This document shows positions 9,092-17,814 of a stretch of DNA of 64,000 nucleotides, in pieces. The DNA lies in assembly GCA_963739045.1 (NCBI GenBank), contig CAVTYY010000005.1, forward strand, positions 930,001 through 994,000. The letters are read 5' to 3'. The DNA is from Halobacillus_B sp963739045. GTDB taxonomy: Bacteria; Bacillota; Bacilli; Bacillales; Halobacillaceae. The translations under genes were made by a program, and so were the position numbers. Each line of letters opens with the position of its first letter. Position 1 is the stretch's first letter. Under the pieces are notes generated by a model, which was given only the letters and a program-made list of their open reading frames with translations, searched no databases and had not been told where the DNA came from.

Positions 9092-10426
9092 TTGGCGTTT
9101 GAATTTAAATTGCCTGATATAGGTGAAGGTATTCATGAAGGTGAAATCGCAAAATGGTTCGTCAAACAAGGCGACGAGGTAAAAGAAGACGACGTACTTT
9201 GCGAAGTGCAAAACGACAAAGCAGTTGTTGAAATTCCCTCTCCTGTAGACGGTACTGTTAAAGATGTTCATGTTGATGAAGGGGAAACCACAACAGTAGG
9301 CGAAGTAATCATTTCTTTTGATGCAGAAGGCTATGAGTCTGATGATAGTTCCGAAGATAGTTCTGATGATAAAAGTGATGATAAAAAAGAAGCCAAAGAA
9401 GAAGATTCTGCTAAAGATGAATCCAAACAAGACACTGGTAAAGATGAAAAAGAAGATAAAAAAGAACAAAAACCAGCGGCCCAAACGGATGAGTCTGATG
9501 CGGATGATGATAAACGTGTGATTGCTATGCCGTCTGTACGTAAATTTGCTCGTGACAACGACGTAGATGTTCGCAAAGTACAAGGTTCTGGTAAAAACGG
9601 CCGCATTCTTAAGGAAGACATCGAAAGCTTTATGAATGGCGACCAAGCTCAAGAAGCTGAAAGCGGAGAAGAGAAACAGGAAGAGGCTTCTTCAGCACAA
9701 TCTGTGCCTGCTCAAGGCGAAGCTTATCCTGAAACTCGTGAGAAAATGAGTGGTATGCGGAAAGCAATCGCAAAAGCGATGGTAAATTCCAAGCACACTG
9801 CACCGCACGTTACGCTTATGGATGAAGTGGATGTTTCCGAACTTGTCACTCACCGTAAGAAATTCAAAGCTGTAGCCGCAGAACAGGATATCAAACTGAC
9901 TTATCTTCCATATGTAGTTAAAGCGTTAGTTTCAACTCTTAAGAAATTCCCAGTGTTGAACACTTCTCTTGACGACAGCACGGATGAAATTGTTCAGAAG
10001 CATTATTATAATATTGGTATTGCTGCAGATACAGACAAAGGACTTCTTGTGCCAGTAGTCAAAGATGCAGATCGAAAATCAATCTTCTCTATATCCAGTG
10101 AAGTAAATGATTTGGCTGTTAAAGCTCGTGATGGTAAGCTGTCCTCTGAAGAGATGAAAGGTGCATCTACAACCATTACTAATATCGGTTCAGCAGGTGG
10201 GCAATGGTTTACGCCAGTTATTAACCACCCTGAAGTAGCCATTCTTGGTATTGGCCGCATTGCAGAAAAACCGGTAGTACGTGATGGCGAAATAGTCGTA
10301 GCTCCAGTCCTTGCAATTTCATTAAGCTTTGACCATCGTATGATTGATGGTGCAACCGCACAGCATGCAATGAATAACATCAAGCGTTTACTGAACGATC
10401 CACAACTAATTATGATGGAGGCGTAA
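9092..10426 (+). CDS. pdhC: Dihydrolipoamide acetyltransferase E2 of pyruvate dehydrogenase
   Basis: A 444-residue E2 core protein transferring acetyl groups from lipoyl to CoA. It has one lipoyl domain (1-77, lipoyl Lys43 in QNDKAVVEI), a linker (about 81-141), a peripheral subunit-binding domain (about 143-180), a second linker, and the catalytic domain (about 215-444) ending with the DHRMIDGA active-site His motif. The TTG at 9092 is preferred over the ATG at 9086, because AGGAGG is 8 nt from TTG but only 2 nt from ATG. The first linker is unusual: 27 of about 60 residues are Asp or Glu, rather than Ala/Pro-rich. This may reflect salt adaptation. Confidence 0.96.
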   Translation: MAFEFKLPDIGEGIHEGEIAKWFVKQGDEVKEDDVLCEVQNDKAVVEIPSPVDGTVKDVHVDEGETTTVGEVIISFDAEGYESDDSSEDSSDDKSDDKKEAKEEDSAKDESKQDTGKDEKEDKKEQKPAAQTDESDADDDKRVIAMPSVRKFARDNDVDVRKVQGSGKNGRILKEDIESFMNGDQAQEAESGEEKQEEASSAQSVPAQGEAYPETREKMSGMRKAIAKAMVNSKHTAPHVTLMDEVDVSELVTHRKKFKAVAAEQDIKLTYLPYVVKALVSTLKKFPVLNTSLDDSTDEIVQKHYYNIGIAADTDKGLLVPVVKDADRKSIFSISSEVNDLAVKARDGKLSSEEMKGASTTITNIGSAGGQWFTPVINHPEVAILGIGRIAEKPVVRDGEIVVAPVLAISLSFDHRMIDGATAQHAMNNIKRLLNDPQLIMMEA

Positions 10427-10429
10427 AGT

Positions 10430-11839
10430 ATGGTAGTAGGAGATTTCCCAATTGAACTAGATACGTTAGTCGTAGGAGCGGGCCCTGGCGGTTATGTAGC
10501 TGCCATCCGCGCCGCTCAAACAGGTCAGAATGTTACAATCGTAGATAAAGGCAACTTAGGCGGAGTATGTTTAAACGTTGGATGTGTCCCTTCTAAAGCC
10601 TTAATTCAAGCGGGTCACCGTTTTGAACATGCAAAAGGTTCTGAAGATATGGGGATTCAATCAGAAAATACTACGGTTGATTTTTCTAAAGTACAAGAAT
10701 GGAAAGGCGGCGTAGTTAATAAATTAACTGGCGGCGTTGAAGGTCTGCTTAAAGCAAATAAAGTAGATATCGTTAAAGGTGAAGTTTACTTTGTAGACAA
10801 AAATTCTGTACGAATTATGGATGAAAAGAACTCTCAGACTTACACTTTCAATAACTGTATTATTGCTACAGGATCTCGTCCAATCGAGCTTCCAACCTTT
10901 AAATTCTCAGATCGTGTTCTAGATTCTACTGGAGCGCTTTCTCTTAAAGAAGTTCCTAAGAAAATGGTAGTCATTGGCGGCGGGTATATTGGTACAGAGC
11001 TGGGAACAGCTTATGCTAACTTCGACACTGAAGTCACCATTCTTGAAGGAACCAAGGACATCCTCGGCGGTTTTGAAAAACAAATGTCTTCTGTTGTTAA
11101 AAAACGCTTAAAGAAAAAAGGCGTAGAAGTAGTAACAGAAGCGATGGCTCAAGGCGTGGAAGAAACCGAAGATGGTGTAACGGTTAAGTATGAAGTTAAA
11201 GGCGAAGAAAAGTCTATAGAAGCTGATTACGTACTAGTAACAGTAGGCCGCCGTCCGAATACGGATGAAATTGGACTTGAAGAGCTTGGTCTTGATATTA
11301 GCGATAAAGGAATTATCCAAATTGATAAACAATGCCGTACAAGCATTGATAACATCTTTGCTATTGGTGATATCGTTGATGGACCGCCACTTGCTCACAA
11401 AGCTTCTTATGAAGGAAAAATTGCCGCTGAGGTTATCGGTGGCGAAAAATCTGAAATAGATTACCTGGGAATTCCAGCAGTTGTCTTCTCTGATCCTGAG
11501 CTGGCGACAGTAGGTCATTCTGAAGCATCCGCTAAAGAAGCTGGTTATGATGTGAAAGCATCTAAATTCCCATTCGGCGCAAACGGCCGTGCCCTATCTC
11601 TTAACGACAGTGATGGATTCTTAAAACTAATCACTCGTAAAGAAGATGACTTAGTAATCGGTGCTCAAATTGCGGGTCCTAATGCAAGTGACATGATTGC
11701 AGAATTAGGCTTAGCTATCGAAGCAGGTATGACTGCGGAAGATCTTGCTTTGACTATTCACGCTCACCCAACATTAGGAGAAATCACCATGGAAGCAGCA
11801 GAAGTTGCTATGGGACAACCGATTCACATTAGTAAATAA
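10430..11839 (+). CDS. pdhD: Dihydrolipoamide dehydrogenase E3
   Basis: A 469-residue FAD flavoprotein reoxidising dihydrolipoamide with NAD. It has the FAD motif GAGPGGYVAA, the redox-active disulfide Cys47/Cys52 in GGVCLNVGCVPSK, the NAD motif GGGYIGTELGTAYA, and the C-terminal His/Glu pair in HAHPTLGE. It starts 3 nt after pdhC, behind GGAGGCG, and is the last gene of the operon. It may also serve other 2-oxoacid dehydrogenases, as PdhD does in B. subtilis (inference from the family). Confidence 0.97.
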   Translation: MVVGDFPIELDTLVVGAGPGGYVAAIRAAQTGQNVTIVDKGNLGGVCLNVGCVPSKALIQAGHRFEHAKGSEDMGIQSENTTVDFSKVQEWKGGVVNKLTGGVEGLLKANKVDIVKGEVYFVDKNSVRIMDEKNSQTYTFNNCIIATGSRPIELPTFKFSDRVLDSTGALSLKEVPKKMVVIGGGYIGTELGTAYANFDTEVTILEGTKDILGGFEKQMSSVVKKRLKKKGVEVVTEAMAQGVEETEDGVTVKYEVKGEEKSIEADYVLVTVGRRPNTDEIGLEELGLDISDKGIIQIDKQCRTSIDNIFAIGDIVDGPPLAHKASYEGKIAAEVIGGEKSEIDYLGIPAVVFSDPELATVGHSEASAKEAGYDVKASKFPFGANGRALSLNDSDGFLKLITRKEDDLVIGAQIAGPNASDMIAELGLAIEAGMTAEDLALTIHAHPTLGEITMEAAEVAMGQPIHISK

Positions 11840-11853
11840 TAGCTTAATTTCTT

Positions 11854-11885
11854 AACCCCCTGAACTCAGTTCAGGGGGTTTTTGT
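11854..11885 (+). terminator. Terminator of the pdhABCD operon
   Basis: A 13-bp stem AACCCCCTGAACT/AGTTCAGGGGGTT is followed by TTTG and TTTT, 14 nt after the pdhD stop. Confidence 0.92.
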
Positions 11886-12090
11886 TTTAGGAAATTTTAG
11901 GATAAATGACTGACTAGCATTGTCTACAAATATTTCAGTAATTTGCTCAATATTATGTAAACGATTTGAACTGTGTGAGTGAATATACCTACCGATTTCA
12001 AGATAAAAAGTGTCAAATTTATGCAATAATAACTAAATTCTGAATATTTCATAGATTTTTTATAAATTTTAGGCTAGGATAGGGGACAGA

Positions 12091-12110
12091 TTAAATTGTA
12101 TACAATTTAA
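12091..12110. promoter_or_regulatory. Perfect 20-bp palindrome, likely GntR operator
   Basis: TTAAATTGTA followed directly by TACAATTTAA is a perfect palindrome ending 21 nt before the GntR start. The inner ATTGTATACAAT resembles operators of FCD-domain GntR regulators. It likely overlaps the promoter or transcript start and mediates autoregulation of the following three-gene set. Confidence 0.8.
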
Positions 12111-12131
12111 GAATACATTGGTGGGTTGAAA

Positions 12132-12797
12132 ATGACTAATAAGAAAAGAAGTGAAGAATTCGCTTATGAGAATTTGAAGCGGGCAATCATGCTTAAACGG
12201 TTGATTCCGGGGCAGAGAATTACAGAAGAGTGGGTAAGCAAGGAACTTGAGATGAGCCGTACTCCGATTAGATCTGCTTTCAAAAGATTAGAAAATGAAA
12301 ACCTCATAGAATTGGTTCCCAATAAGGGGGCGATTGTGCATAATCCATCGAATAAAGAGCTCGAGGATGTTTTTAATTTAAGAGTTGTGCTCGAAACCTA
12401 TGCTGCTAAACTTGCTATTCCAAAGTTAATGGAACGTGATTTGGAAATTCTAAATGACTTGATGGAAAAAGAATCAGTTGCCTATCAAGAGAGGGATTTT
12501 GAAGAATTTATGAGAGTAAATGGAGAAATTCACACTTTTCCTGCACAGGTTGCTGATAACAAGTTTCTTTTGCGAGAGGTAGAGACGCTAAATCAATGGT
12601 CCGACTGCTATTTAATATTGCGGGATGAATTTTACTCCATGCCAATAGAAGATGTTAAATCAATCCCTGAACATAAAGCCATTATTTCCAGATTACAAAA
12701 GAGAGATGCTGAGGGGGTGGAAGAAGCAATTCGTACGCACATGTTATCTACATTAAATGATTTGTCTAGACGGCCAAGTTCGTCATTTTTTAACTAA
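12132..12797 (+). CDS. GntR-family regulator, FadR/FCD subfamily
   Basis: A 221-residue regulator. It has an N-terminal winged helix (about 5-70, with LIPGQRITEEWVSKELEMSR and the turn TPIRSAFKRLE) and a C-terminal all-helical FCD ligand domain (about 75-210). FCD proteins usually bind carboxylic or amino acids at a metal site, with His residues such as those in EIHTF and RTHML. The ATG at 12132 follows GGTGGG and is preferred over TTG at 12126. It is followed at 15 nt by the aminotransferase and then the permease, so it probably controls their expression in response to the amino compound they handle. The effector is unknown. Confidence 0.88.
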   Translation: MTNKKRSEEFAYENLKRAIMLKRLIPGQRITEEWVSKELEMSRTPIRSAFKRLENENLIELVPNKGAIVHNPSNKELEDVFNLRVVLETYAAKLAIPKLMERDLEILNDLMEKESVAYQERDFEEFMRVNGEIHTFPAQVADNKFLLREVETLNQWSDCYLILRDEFYSMPIEDVKSIPEHKAIISRLQKRDAEGVEEAIRTHMLSTLNDLSRRPSSSFFN

Positions 12798-12812
12798 ACG
12801 AGGAGTGGTCTT

Positions 12813-14171
12813 ATGTCAGAGAATGCGTCTATTAACACATCAATTCCTGGCCCGATAGCGAGTGAGCTATTGGAGCGCCGTCATAATGTCGTCCCTAATG
12901 CAGTCAGCTACGGAGTTCCAACGTTCGCTGCTAAGGCGGAAGGGGCAAAGATTGTTGACGTGGACGGAAATACGTTTATTGATTTTGCTGGGGCGATTGG
13001 GACCATTAATGTTGGTCATTGCCATCCAAAAGTCAAAGAAGCCCTACACGAACAAGTCGATCGATTTATTCATACAGGCTTTAACGTGATAATGTACGAG
13101 CCTTATGTAGAATTAGCTGAGAAACTGGCACAACTTGCCCCTGGTAGACACGAGAAGAAGGTTTTGCTGCAAAACAGTGGGGCAGAAGCGGTAGAAAATG
13201 CCGTGAAAGTAGCAAGGAAATACACGGGAAGACAAGCCATTGTAACCTTTGCTAACTCCTTCCATGGACGAACGCTTATGACGATGTCGATGACGAGTAA
13301 AGTCAAGCCTTACAAATATGAATTCGGACCATACGCGCCAGAAGTTTACAAAGCGCCGTTTCCATATACTTATCGCCGTCCTAAGGAAATGAGTGAGGAA
13401 GCATATATTGACTTTATGATTGATCAATTCAACGATTTTCTTTTAAAAGAAGTGGCTCCAGAAACTATTGCTGCGGTGTTCATGGAGCCAGTTCAGGGGG
13501 AAGGCGGCTTTATAGTTCCGCATAAAAAGTTCGTTCATGCGGTTAAACATCTATGTGAACAGCACGGAATTTTATTTGTTGCAGATGAAATTCAAACGGG
13601 TTTCGGCCGGACTGGGAGTTATTTTGCCTCCGAGCACTTCGACATTATTCCAGATTTAATTACAGTGTCAAAATCTTTGGGAGCAGGCATGCCGATCAGC
13701 GGGGTCATTGGCCGAAAAGCGATTATGGATGCTGCCCGTGCCGGTGAATTAGGTGGTACATATAGTGGGAATCCTGTCGCCTGCCAGGCAGCATTAGCTG
13801 CGATTGAAGTTATTAAAGACGAGCAATTAAATGAGCGTGCGGTTGAAATTGGACAGATGGTCATGGAACGATTTAATCAGTTATCAGAAAAAACGGAGTG
13901 TATTGGGGATGTGCGAGGACTTGGTGCCATGATTGCTATTGAAATCGTCAGCGATTCTGACATTAAAACACCGGCAAAGGCACTTGCTGCAGAAATGATC
14001 TCTACCGCTCAACTTCATGGTCTGCTAGTACTAGGAGCAGGTGTATATGGAAATGTTATTCGTTTCTTAATGCCGTTAGTTATTACCGATGAAGAGTTAG
14101 AGGAGGGAATAGCGATTCTCGAGAATTCCATTACTTCTGTTTGGCATAAAAATACTGAATTTTCAGGATAA
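12813..14171 (+). CDS. gabT: Class III PLP aminotransferase, GABA transaminase-like
   Basis: A 452-residue fold-type I PLP enzyme. The PLP Lys is in ITVSKSLGAGMPISG, the cofactor Asp in ILFVADEIQTGFGRTG, and the phosphate-binding SGAEAVENAVKVARKYTGR is present. Resemblance is closest to 4-aminobutyrate or other omega-amino acid:2-oxoglutarate transaminases. No succinate semialdehyde dehydrogenase (gabD) gene lies next to it, so a different omega-amino acid substrate remains possible. The start follows AGGAGTGG. It lies between its probable regulator and an amino acid permease, the layout of a catabolic uptake-plus-transamination unit. Confidence 0.85.
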   Translation: MSENASINTSIPGPIASELLERRHNVVPNAVSYGVPTFAAKAEGAKIVDVDGNTFIDFAGAIGTINVGHCHPKVKEALHEQVDRFIHTGFNVIMYEPYVELAEKLAQLAPGRHEKKVLLQNSGAEAVENAVKVARKYTGRQAIVTFANSFHGRTLMTMSMTSKVKPYKYEFGPYAPEVYKAPFPYTYRRPKEMSEEAYIDFMIDQFNDFLLKEVAPETIAAVFMEPVQGEGGFIVPHKKFVHAVKHLCEQHGILFVADEIQTGFGRTGSYFASEHFDIIPDLITVSKSLGAGMPISGVIGRKAIMDAARAGELGGTYSGNPVACQAALAAIEVIKDEQLNERAVEIGQMVMERFNQLSEKTECIGDVRGLGAMIAIEIVSDSDIKTPAKALAAEMISTAQLHGLLVLGAGVYGNVIRFLMPLVITDEELEEGIAILENSITSVWHKNTEFSG

Positions 14172-14188
14172 AATAGGAGGAATCTTTA

Positions 14189-15577
14189 ATGAAGGAAAAA
14201 AAATTAAAAAAAGTATTATCTTCCTTTGATCTATTGTTTCTCGCATTAGGAGCAATGCTCGGATGGGGCTGGGTAGTCTTATCCGGAACCTGGCTCACGT
14301 CAGCGGGATCAATGGGGACAGTGGTTGCTTTTGTCATTGGAGGATTTTTGGTGATTTGTGTAGGATTAAACTACGCAGAGTTAGCCTCTGCCATGCCAAA
14401 GGTGGGCGGTGAGCATGAATATGTACACCGCGCCTTAGGGCATAACTTTTCGTTTGTTGCTTCATGGGCGATTACACTCGGCTATGTGTCGGTTGTAACA
14501 TTTGAAGCTGTTGCGCTCCCTACTGTAATAGATTACTTAATGCCAGATTATCAAGCTGGATACCTTTGGACCATTGCCGGCTGGGATGTTAACTTAAACT
14601 GGGTTCTCATTGGATCGGTTGGGGCAATCATTATTACACTGATCAACTATATTGGTTTGAAACAAGCTGCAGTCCTGCAAACCGTCTTTACTTTGATGAT
14701 TATCGGCGTCGGACTTCTCCTTATTTTTGGGGCAGGAGCGCTGGGAGATCCGGAGAATTTATCTCCTGCATTTAAGGGTGGCATGGGCGGCATGATGACG
14801 GTTTTAGTAATGGTCCCATTTCTATTTGTCGGTTTTGATGTGATTCCTCAAGTGGCAGAAGAAGCGAACCTTCCGAGGAAAAGCATCGGAAAATTTTTGA
14901 TCATCTCAGTAGTTGCCGCCATCATTTTTTACTTAGCCGTAGCCTTGGGGGTAGCATTAGGTTTAAATCCTGGGCAATTATCCGTTTCCGAATTAGCCAC
15001 AGCAGACGCTATGGCCCAATTGTTTGGTTCCGATCTTTTCGCTAAGATCTTAATTCTTGGCGGGGTGGCAGGGATCATTACAAGCTGGAATTCATTCATT
15101 ATTGGAGGAAGCCGAGTTCTGTATGCGATGGCTGAATCTGGAATGCTTCCTGCCTGGTTCGGCTACCTACACCCAAAGTATAAAACGCCTTCAAATTCCG
15201 TTTTGTTCATTGGTATATTGTCAATGCTTGCTCCGCTGCTAGGGAGATCCGCTTTAGTGTGGATTGTAGACGCTGGGGGATTAGGGATTGTAGTTGCTTA
15301 TTTCCTTGTAGCACTGTCATTTATTGTTTTGAGAAAGAAAGCTCCGAATATGGAGCGTCCTTTCCGAGCAGCGAAATCTCCCATTTATGGCTACCTAGCA
15401 ATCGCTCTGAGTTTTGGGTTTATTATCATATATTTTCCAGGAATGCCAGCTGCCCTCGTTTGGCCGTATGAATGGATCATGGTTGCTTCTTGGGCATTAG
15501 TTGGTGTTTACTTTTTTGTTCGTATGAACAACGGAGCCTATCAGGAAAAGATGTCCGAGAAAACAACAGCGTTATAG
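14189..15577 (+). CDS. APC-family amino acid permease
   Basis: A 462-residue integral membrane protein of the amino acid-polyamine-organocation superfamily, with about 12 hydrophobic segments. The N-terminal segment contains the conserved unwound-helix region LALGAMLGWGWVVLSG (usually GAIIGxGIF), and MPKVGGEHEYVHRALG matches the family's 'GGxYxY' loop. It begins 17 nt after the aminotransferase, behind TAGGAGGAATC. It likely imports the amino acid degraded by its neighbour, but the substrate cannot be read from the sequence. Confidence 0.88.
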   Translation: MKEKKLKKVLSSFDLLFLALGAMLGWGWVVLSGTWLTSAGSMGTVVAFVIGGFLVICVGLNYAELASAMPKVGGEHEYVHRALGHNFSFVASWAITLGYVSVVTFEAVALPTVIDYLMPDYQAGYLWTIAGWDVNLNWVLIGSVGAIIITLINYIGLKQAAVLQTVFTLMIIGVGLLLIFGAGALGDPENLSPAFKGGMGGMMTVLVMVPFLFVGFDVIPQVAEEANLPRKSIGKFLIISVVAAIIFYLAVALGVALGLNPGQLSVSELATADAMAQLFGSDLFAKILILGGVAGIITSWNSFIIGGSRVLYAMAESGMLPAWFGYLHPKYKTPSNSVLFIGILSMLAPLLGRSALVWIVDAGGLGIVVAYFLVALSFIVLRKKAPNMERPFRAAKSPIYGYLAIALSFGFIIIYFPGMPAALVWPYEWIMVASWALVGVYFFVRMNNGAYQEKMSEKTTAL

Positions 15578-15659
15578 ATAGAGGTGATGGATATTTTTAT
15601 AAAAGGTAAAGAAGAACAAGGATACAGAGTATTTAATGTTATTCATCCATTCAGGCGCA

Positions 15660-15693
15660 TAAAAAAAGGAGCCGATTTTTTGTTCGGTTCCTT
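15660..15693 (-). terminator. Terminator of the 15701-16075 lipoprotein gene
   Basis: On the minus strand, AAGGAACCGA...TCGGCTCCTT forms a 10-bp stem with one G-T pair followed by a T-run. Confidence 0.8.
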
Positions 15694-15700
15694 AGAGATA

Positions 15701-16075
15701 CTAATTATTTAGGGTTACAGCTCGCTCAATTTTAGATAGGATTTGATGACGCTGACTATTACCTGAGATCTTTGCCACAGTTTTTCCTTTTTTCTTGATG
15801 ACTAGAGCAGGCAGTTCATTCTCAGTTAATCCGATGGAGTCAGAATCCGATTGTGTTTTCTTAAAGGCAAGGGAGTGATTGTTCTCTTCTTTGATCTTCC
15901 AATCTAATAGGGCATTTAAATAACTAGCTGCACTTTTTTCTTCATCGGATGGCGTATATAAGTAGATATCATATTCAGAAGGGCTTGCACTAATTACGTC
16001 AATTTTATTCTGGTGTGGGTAACATCCAGCAAGCAGTAATACGAGCAAAAAAGAAACAAGCACATAGGATTTCAT
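15701..16075 (-). CDS. Small lipoprotein of unknown function
   Basis: A 124-residue protein (from the ATG at 16075) with signal peptide MKSYVLVSFLLVLLL and lipobox LAGC, so probably anchored on the outer face of the membrane. The mature part alternates short beta-like and helical stretches and ends with LPALVIKKKGKTVAKISG and a helix. This pattern loosely resembles a thioredoxin-fold C-terminus but lacks a CxxC. The upstream AAGGAG is 12 nt from the ATG, and a longer TTG start at 16102 is possible. It sits alone between convergent or tandem transporter genes, and I recognise no named family. Confidence 0.7.
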   Translation of the reverse strand: MKSYVLVSFLLVLLLAGCYPHQNKIDVISASPSEYDIYLYTPSDEEKSAASYLNALLDWKIKEENNHSLAFKKTQSDSDSIGLTENELPALVIKKKGKTVAKISGNSQRHQILSKIERAVTLNN

Positions 16076-16212
16076 CAGATTCTTCCACTCCTTCCTCAAC
16101 ACTATTCAAGTGTAACAAAGGAGGAGAGGCCGATTGCATATGTTATCGAATTGTTACGGAAATGATAATCCGCTGTTTTATACTTAACTTTATTGTTATT
16201 CAGTTTAATAAT

Positions 16213-16247
16213 GAAAAAAAGCCGCTCCAATTAGGAGCGGTCTTTTT
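16213..16247 (-). terminator. Terminator of the BCCT transporter gene
   Basis: The CCGCTCC/GGAGCGG stem with an AATTA loop is followed on the minus strand by a run of T (complement of 16214-16220). Confidence 0.85.
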
Positions 16248-16251
16248 CTCA

Positions 16252-17784
16252 TTATTTATTCTTACCTTTTAAATCCACGATTTTAGCTTCTTCTTTAAAT
16301 GCTTTCATTAAGGAGAAGCACATGAGAATCATAATGAATGTAAACGGGAAAGCTGCAATAATAGCAGCGGTTTGCAGGGCGGTTAAACCACCTTGCCATA
16401 ATAGAACAGCTGCAGCTCCGGCTTGAATAATTCCCCAAACAAATTTTACTTTGTTATTAGGGTTTAAGCTTCCTCCTGTTGTTTGCATACCTAATACAAA
16501 GGTAGCAGAGTCGGCGGAAGTAATAAAGAATGTACTGATCAGCAATAAGCCAATTACGGACATAATGCCGCCCAGTGGTACATGATCAAACATGGAGAAG
16601 AGAGCTACTGGAGTTCCCAGCTCATTCACATCAGACATGATATCTATTCCGTCAAAATATTCTAGAGAAATTGTAGAACCGCCAAATACGGAGAACCATA
16701 GTGCACCGAAAATAGTTGGTACAAGAAGTACACCCAAAATAAATTCACGAATGGTTCTACCTCTAGAGACACGGGCTATAAAGGTTCCTACGAATGGAGC
16801 CCAGGAAATCCACCATGCCCAGTAGAAAATCGTCCAATTTTGCACCCATTTACTATCTTCAAATGGGGTTAACCGGAAACTCATATAGGGCAGGTCACGA
16901 ATATATGAACCGAATGTTGTTGTTAAATAATCCATAATAAAGTTTGTTGGTCCGGCAAATAGCATAAATACCATTAGTAAGAGAGCTAGTACGATATTCG
17001 TATTACTTAAATATTTGATCCCTTTATCGAGACCAGTCATCGCAGAAATCATAAATAAGATGGTAACTACAACAATGATTGATAATTGCAGTATAAACGT
17101 ATCTTTAAGTCCTGGAATTGTAAATGCAAGACCGCTGGAAATTTGCAGGGCACCAAGACCTAGAGAGGTAGCCACTCCAAAAATGGTAGCATATACGGCA
17201 ATAACGTCCACTAATGTTCCAATAGGTCCTTTAACTCTTTTTTCTCCAAGAATAGGAGTCAATGCGGCACTAATAACTCCAGGGGCATCTTTTCTAAATT
17301 TAAAATAAGCAAGAGCAAGTGCAATGATGGCATAAATTGCCCATGGATGGAATCCCCAGTGGAAAAAGCTATATTTCATCGCTGATTGGGCTGCTGCTTC
17401 ACTCATTGGTTCCTGTGAAGCAATTGGAGGACTATGGAAATGAGAGAGAGGTTCAGCTGCTCCCCAGAATACAAGTCCGATTCCCATTCCAGCACTAAAC
17501 AGCATTGCAAACCAAGTGATGTATGGGTACTCCGGCTCGTCTTCCGGTTTACCAAGCTTCAACTTTCCGTATTTAGAGAAGATTAAATAAATGGCAAACA
17601 CTAAAAATCCTGTAGCTGATAATAAGTAAAACCATCCAAATTTGTCAGTTAGAAACCCTTGTACTTGAGTTGTTATGTGTTGTAGATTCCAGTAGGGTAA
17701 CGTTTCTTTAGGGATAATCCCCCAAATGATAAATAAGGTAGCTACGACAACTGAAATATAAAATACTTTGGTGACTTGCTGCAT
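16252..17784 (-). CDS. BCCT-family compatible-solute transporter (OpuD-like)
   Basis: A 510-residue sodium-coupled transporter of the betaine/choline/carnitine family with about 12 membrane segments. Diagnostic stretches are MGIGLVFWGAAEPLSHF and the tryptophan-rich substrate-binding signature FYWAWWISWAPFVGTFIAR. Length and sequence match B. subtilis OpuD (512), a high-affinity glycine betaine importer used in osmoprotection. The charged C-terminal tail is short. The ATG follows AAAGGATG. The exact substrate among betaine, choline and carnitine cannot be decided here. It fits a salt-exposed lifestyle. Confidence 0.93.
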   Translation of the reverse strand: MQQVTKVFYISVVVATLFIIWGIIPKETLPYWNLQHITTQVQGFLTDKFGWFYLLSATGFLVFAIYLIFSKYGKLKLGKPEDEPEYPYITWFAMLFSAGMGIGLVFWGAAEPLSHFHSPPIASQEPMSEAAAQSAMKYSFFHWGFHPWAIYAIIALALAYFKFRKDAPGVISAALTPILGEKRVKGPIGTLVDVIAVYATIFGVATSLGLGALQISSGLAFTIPGLKDTFILQLSIIVVVTILFMISAMTGLDKGIKYLSNTNIVLALLLMVFMLFAGPTNFIMDYLTTTFGSYIRDLPYMSFRLTPFEDSKWVQNWTIFYWAWWISWAPFVGTFIARVSRGRTIREFILGVLLVPTIFGALWFSVFGGSTISLEYFDGIDIMSDVNELGTPVALFSMFDHVPLGGIMSVIGLLLISTFFITSADSATFVLGMQTTGGSLNPNNKVKFVWGIIQAGAAAVLLWQGGLTALQTAAIIAAFPFTFIMILMCFSLMKAFKEEAKIVDLKGKNK

Positions 17785-17814
17785 CTCGTTATCATCCTTT
17801 CCTTATTTCCCTCC

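Noticed and set aside
8801..9652. A 283-codon minus-strand frame across pdhB-pdhC
   Set aside because: It is the antisense of well-supported pdhB and pdhC; its Phe/Ile-rich composition is the mirror of the acidic Asp/Glu/Lys-rich linker.
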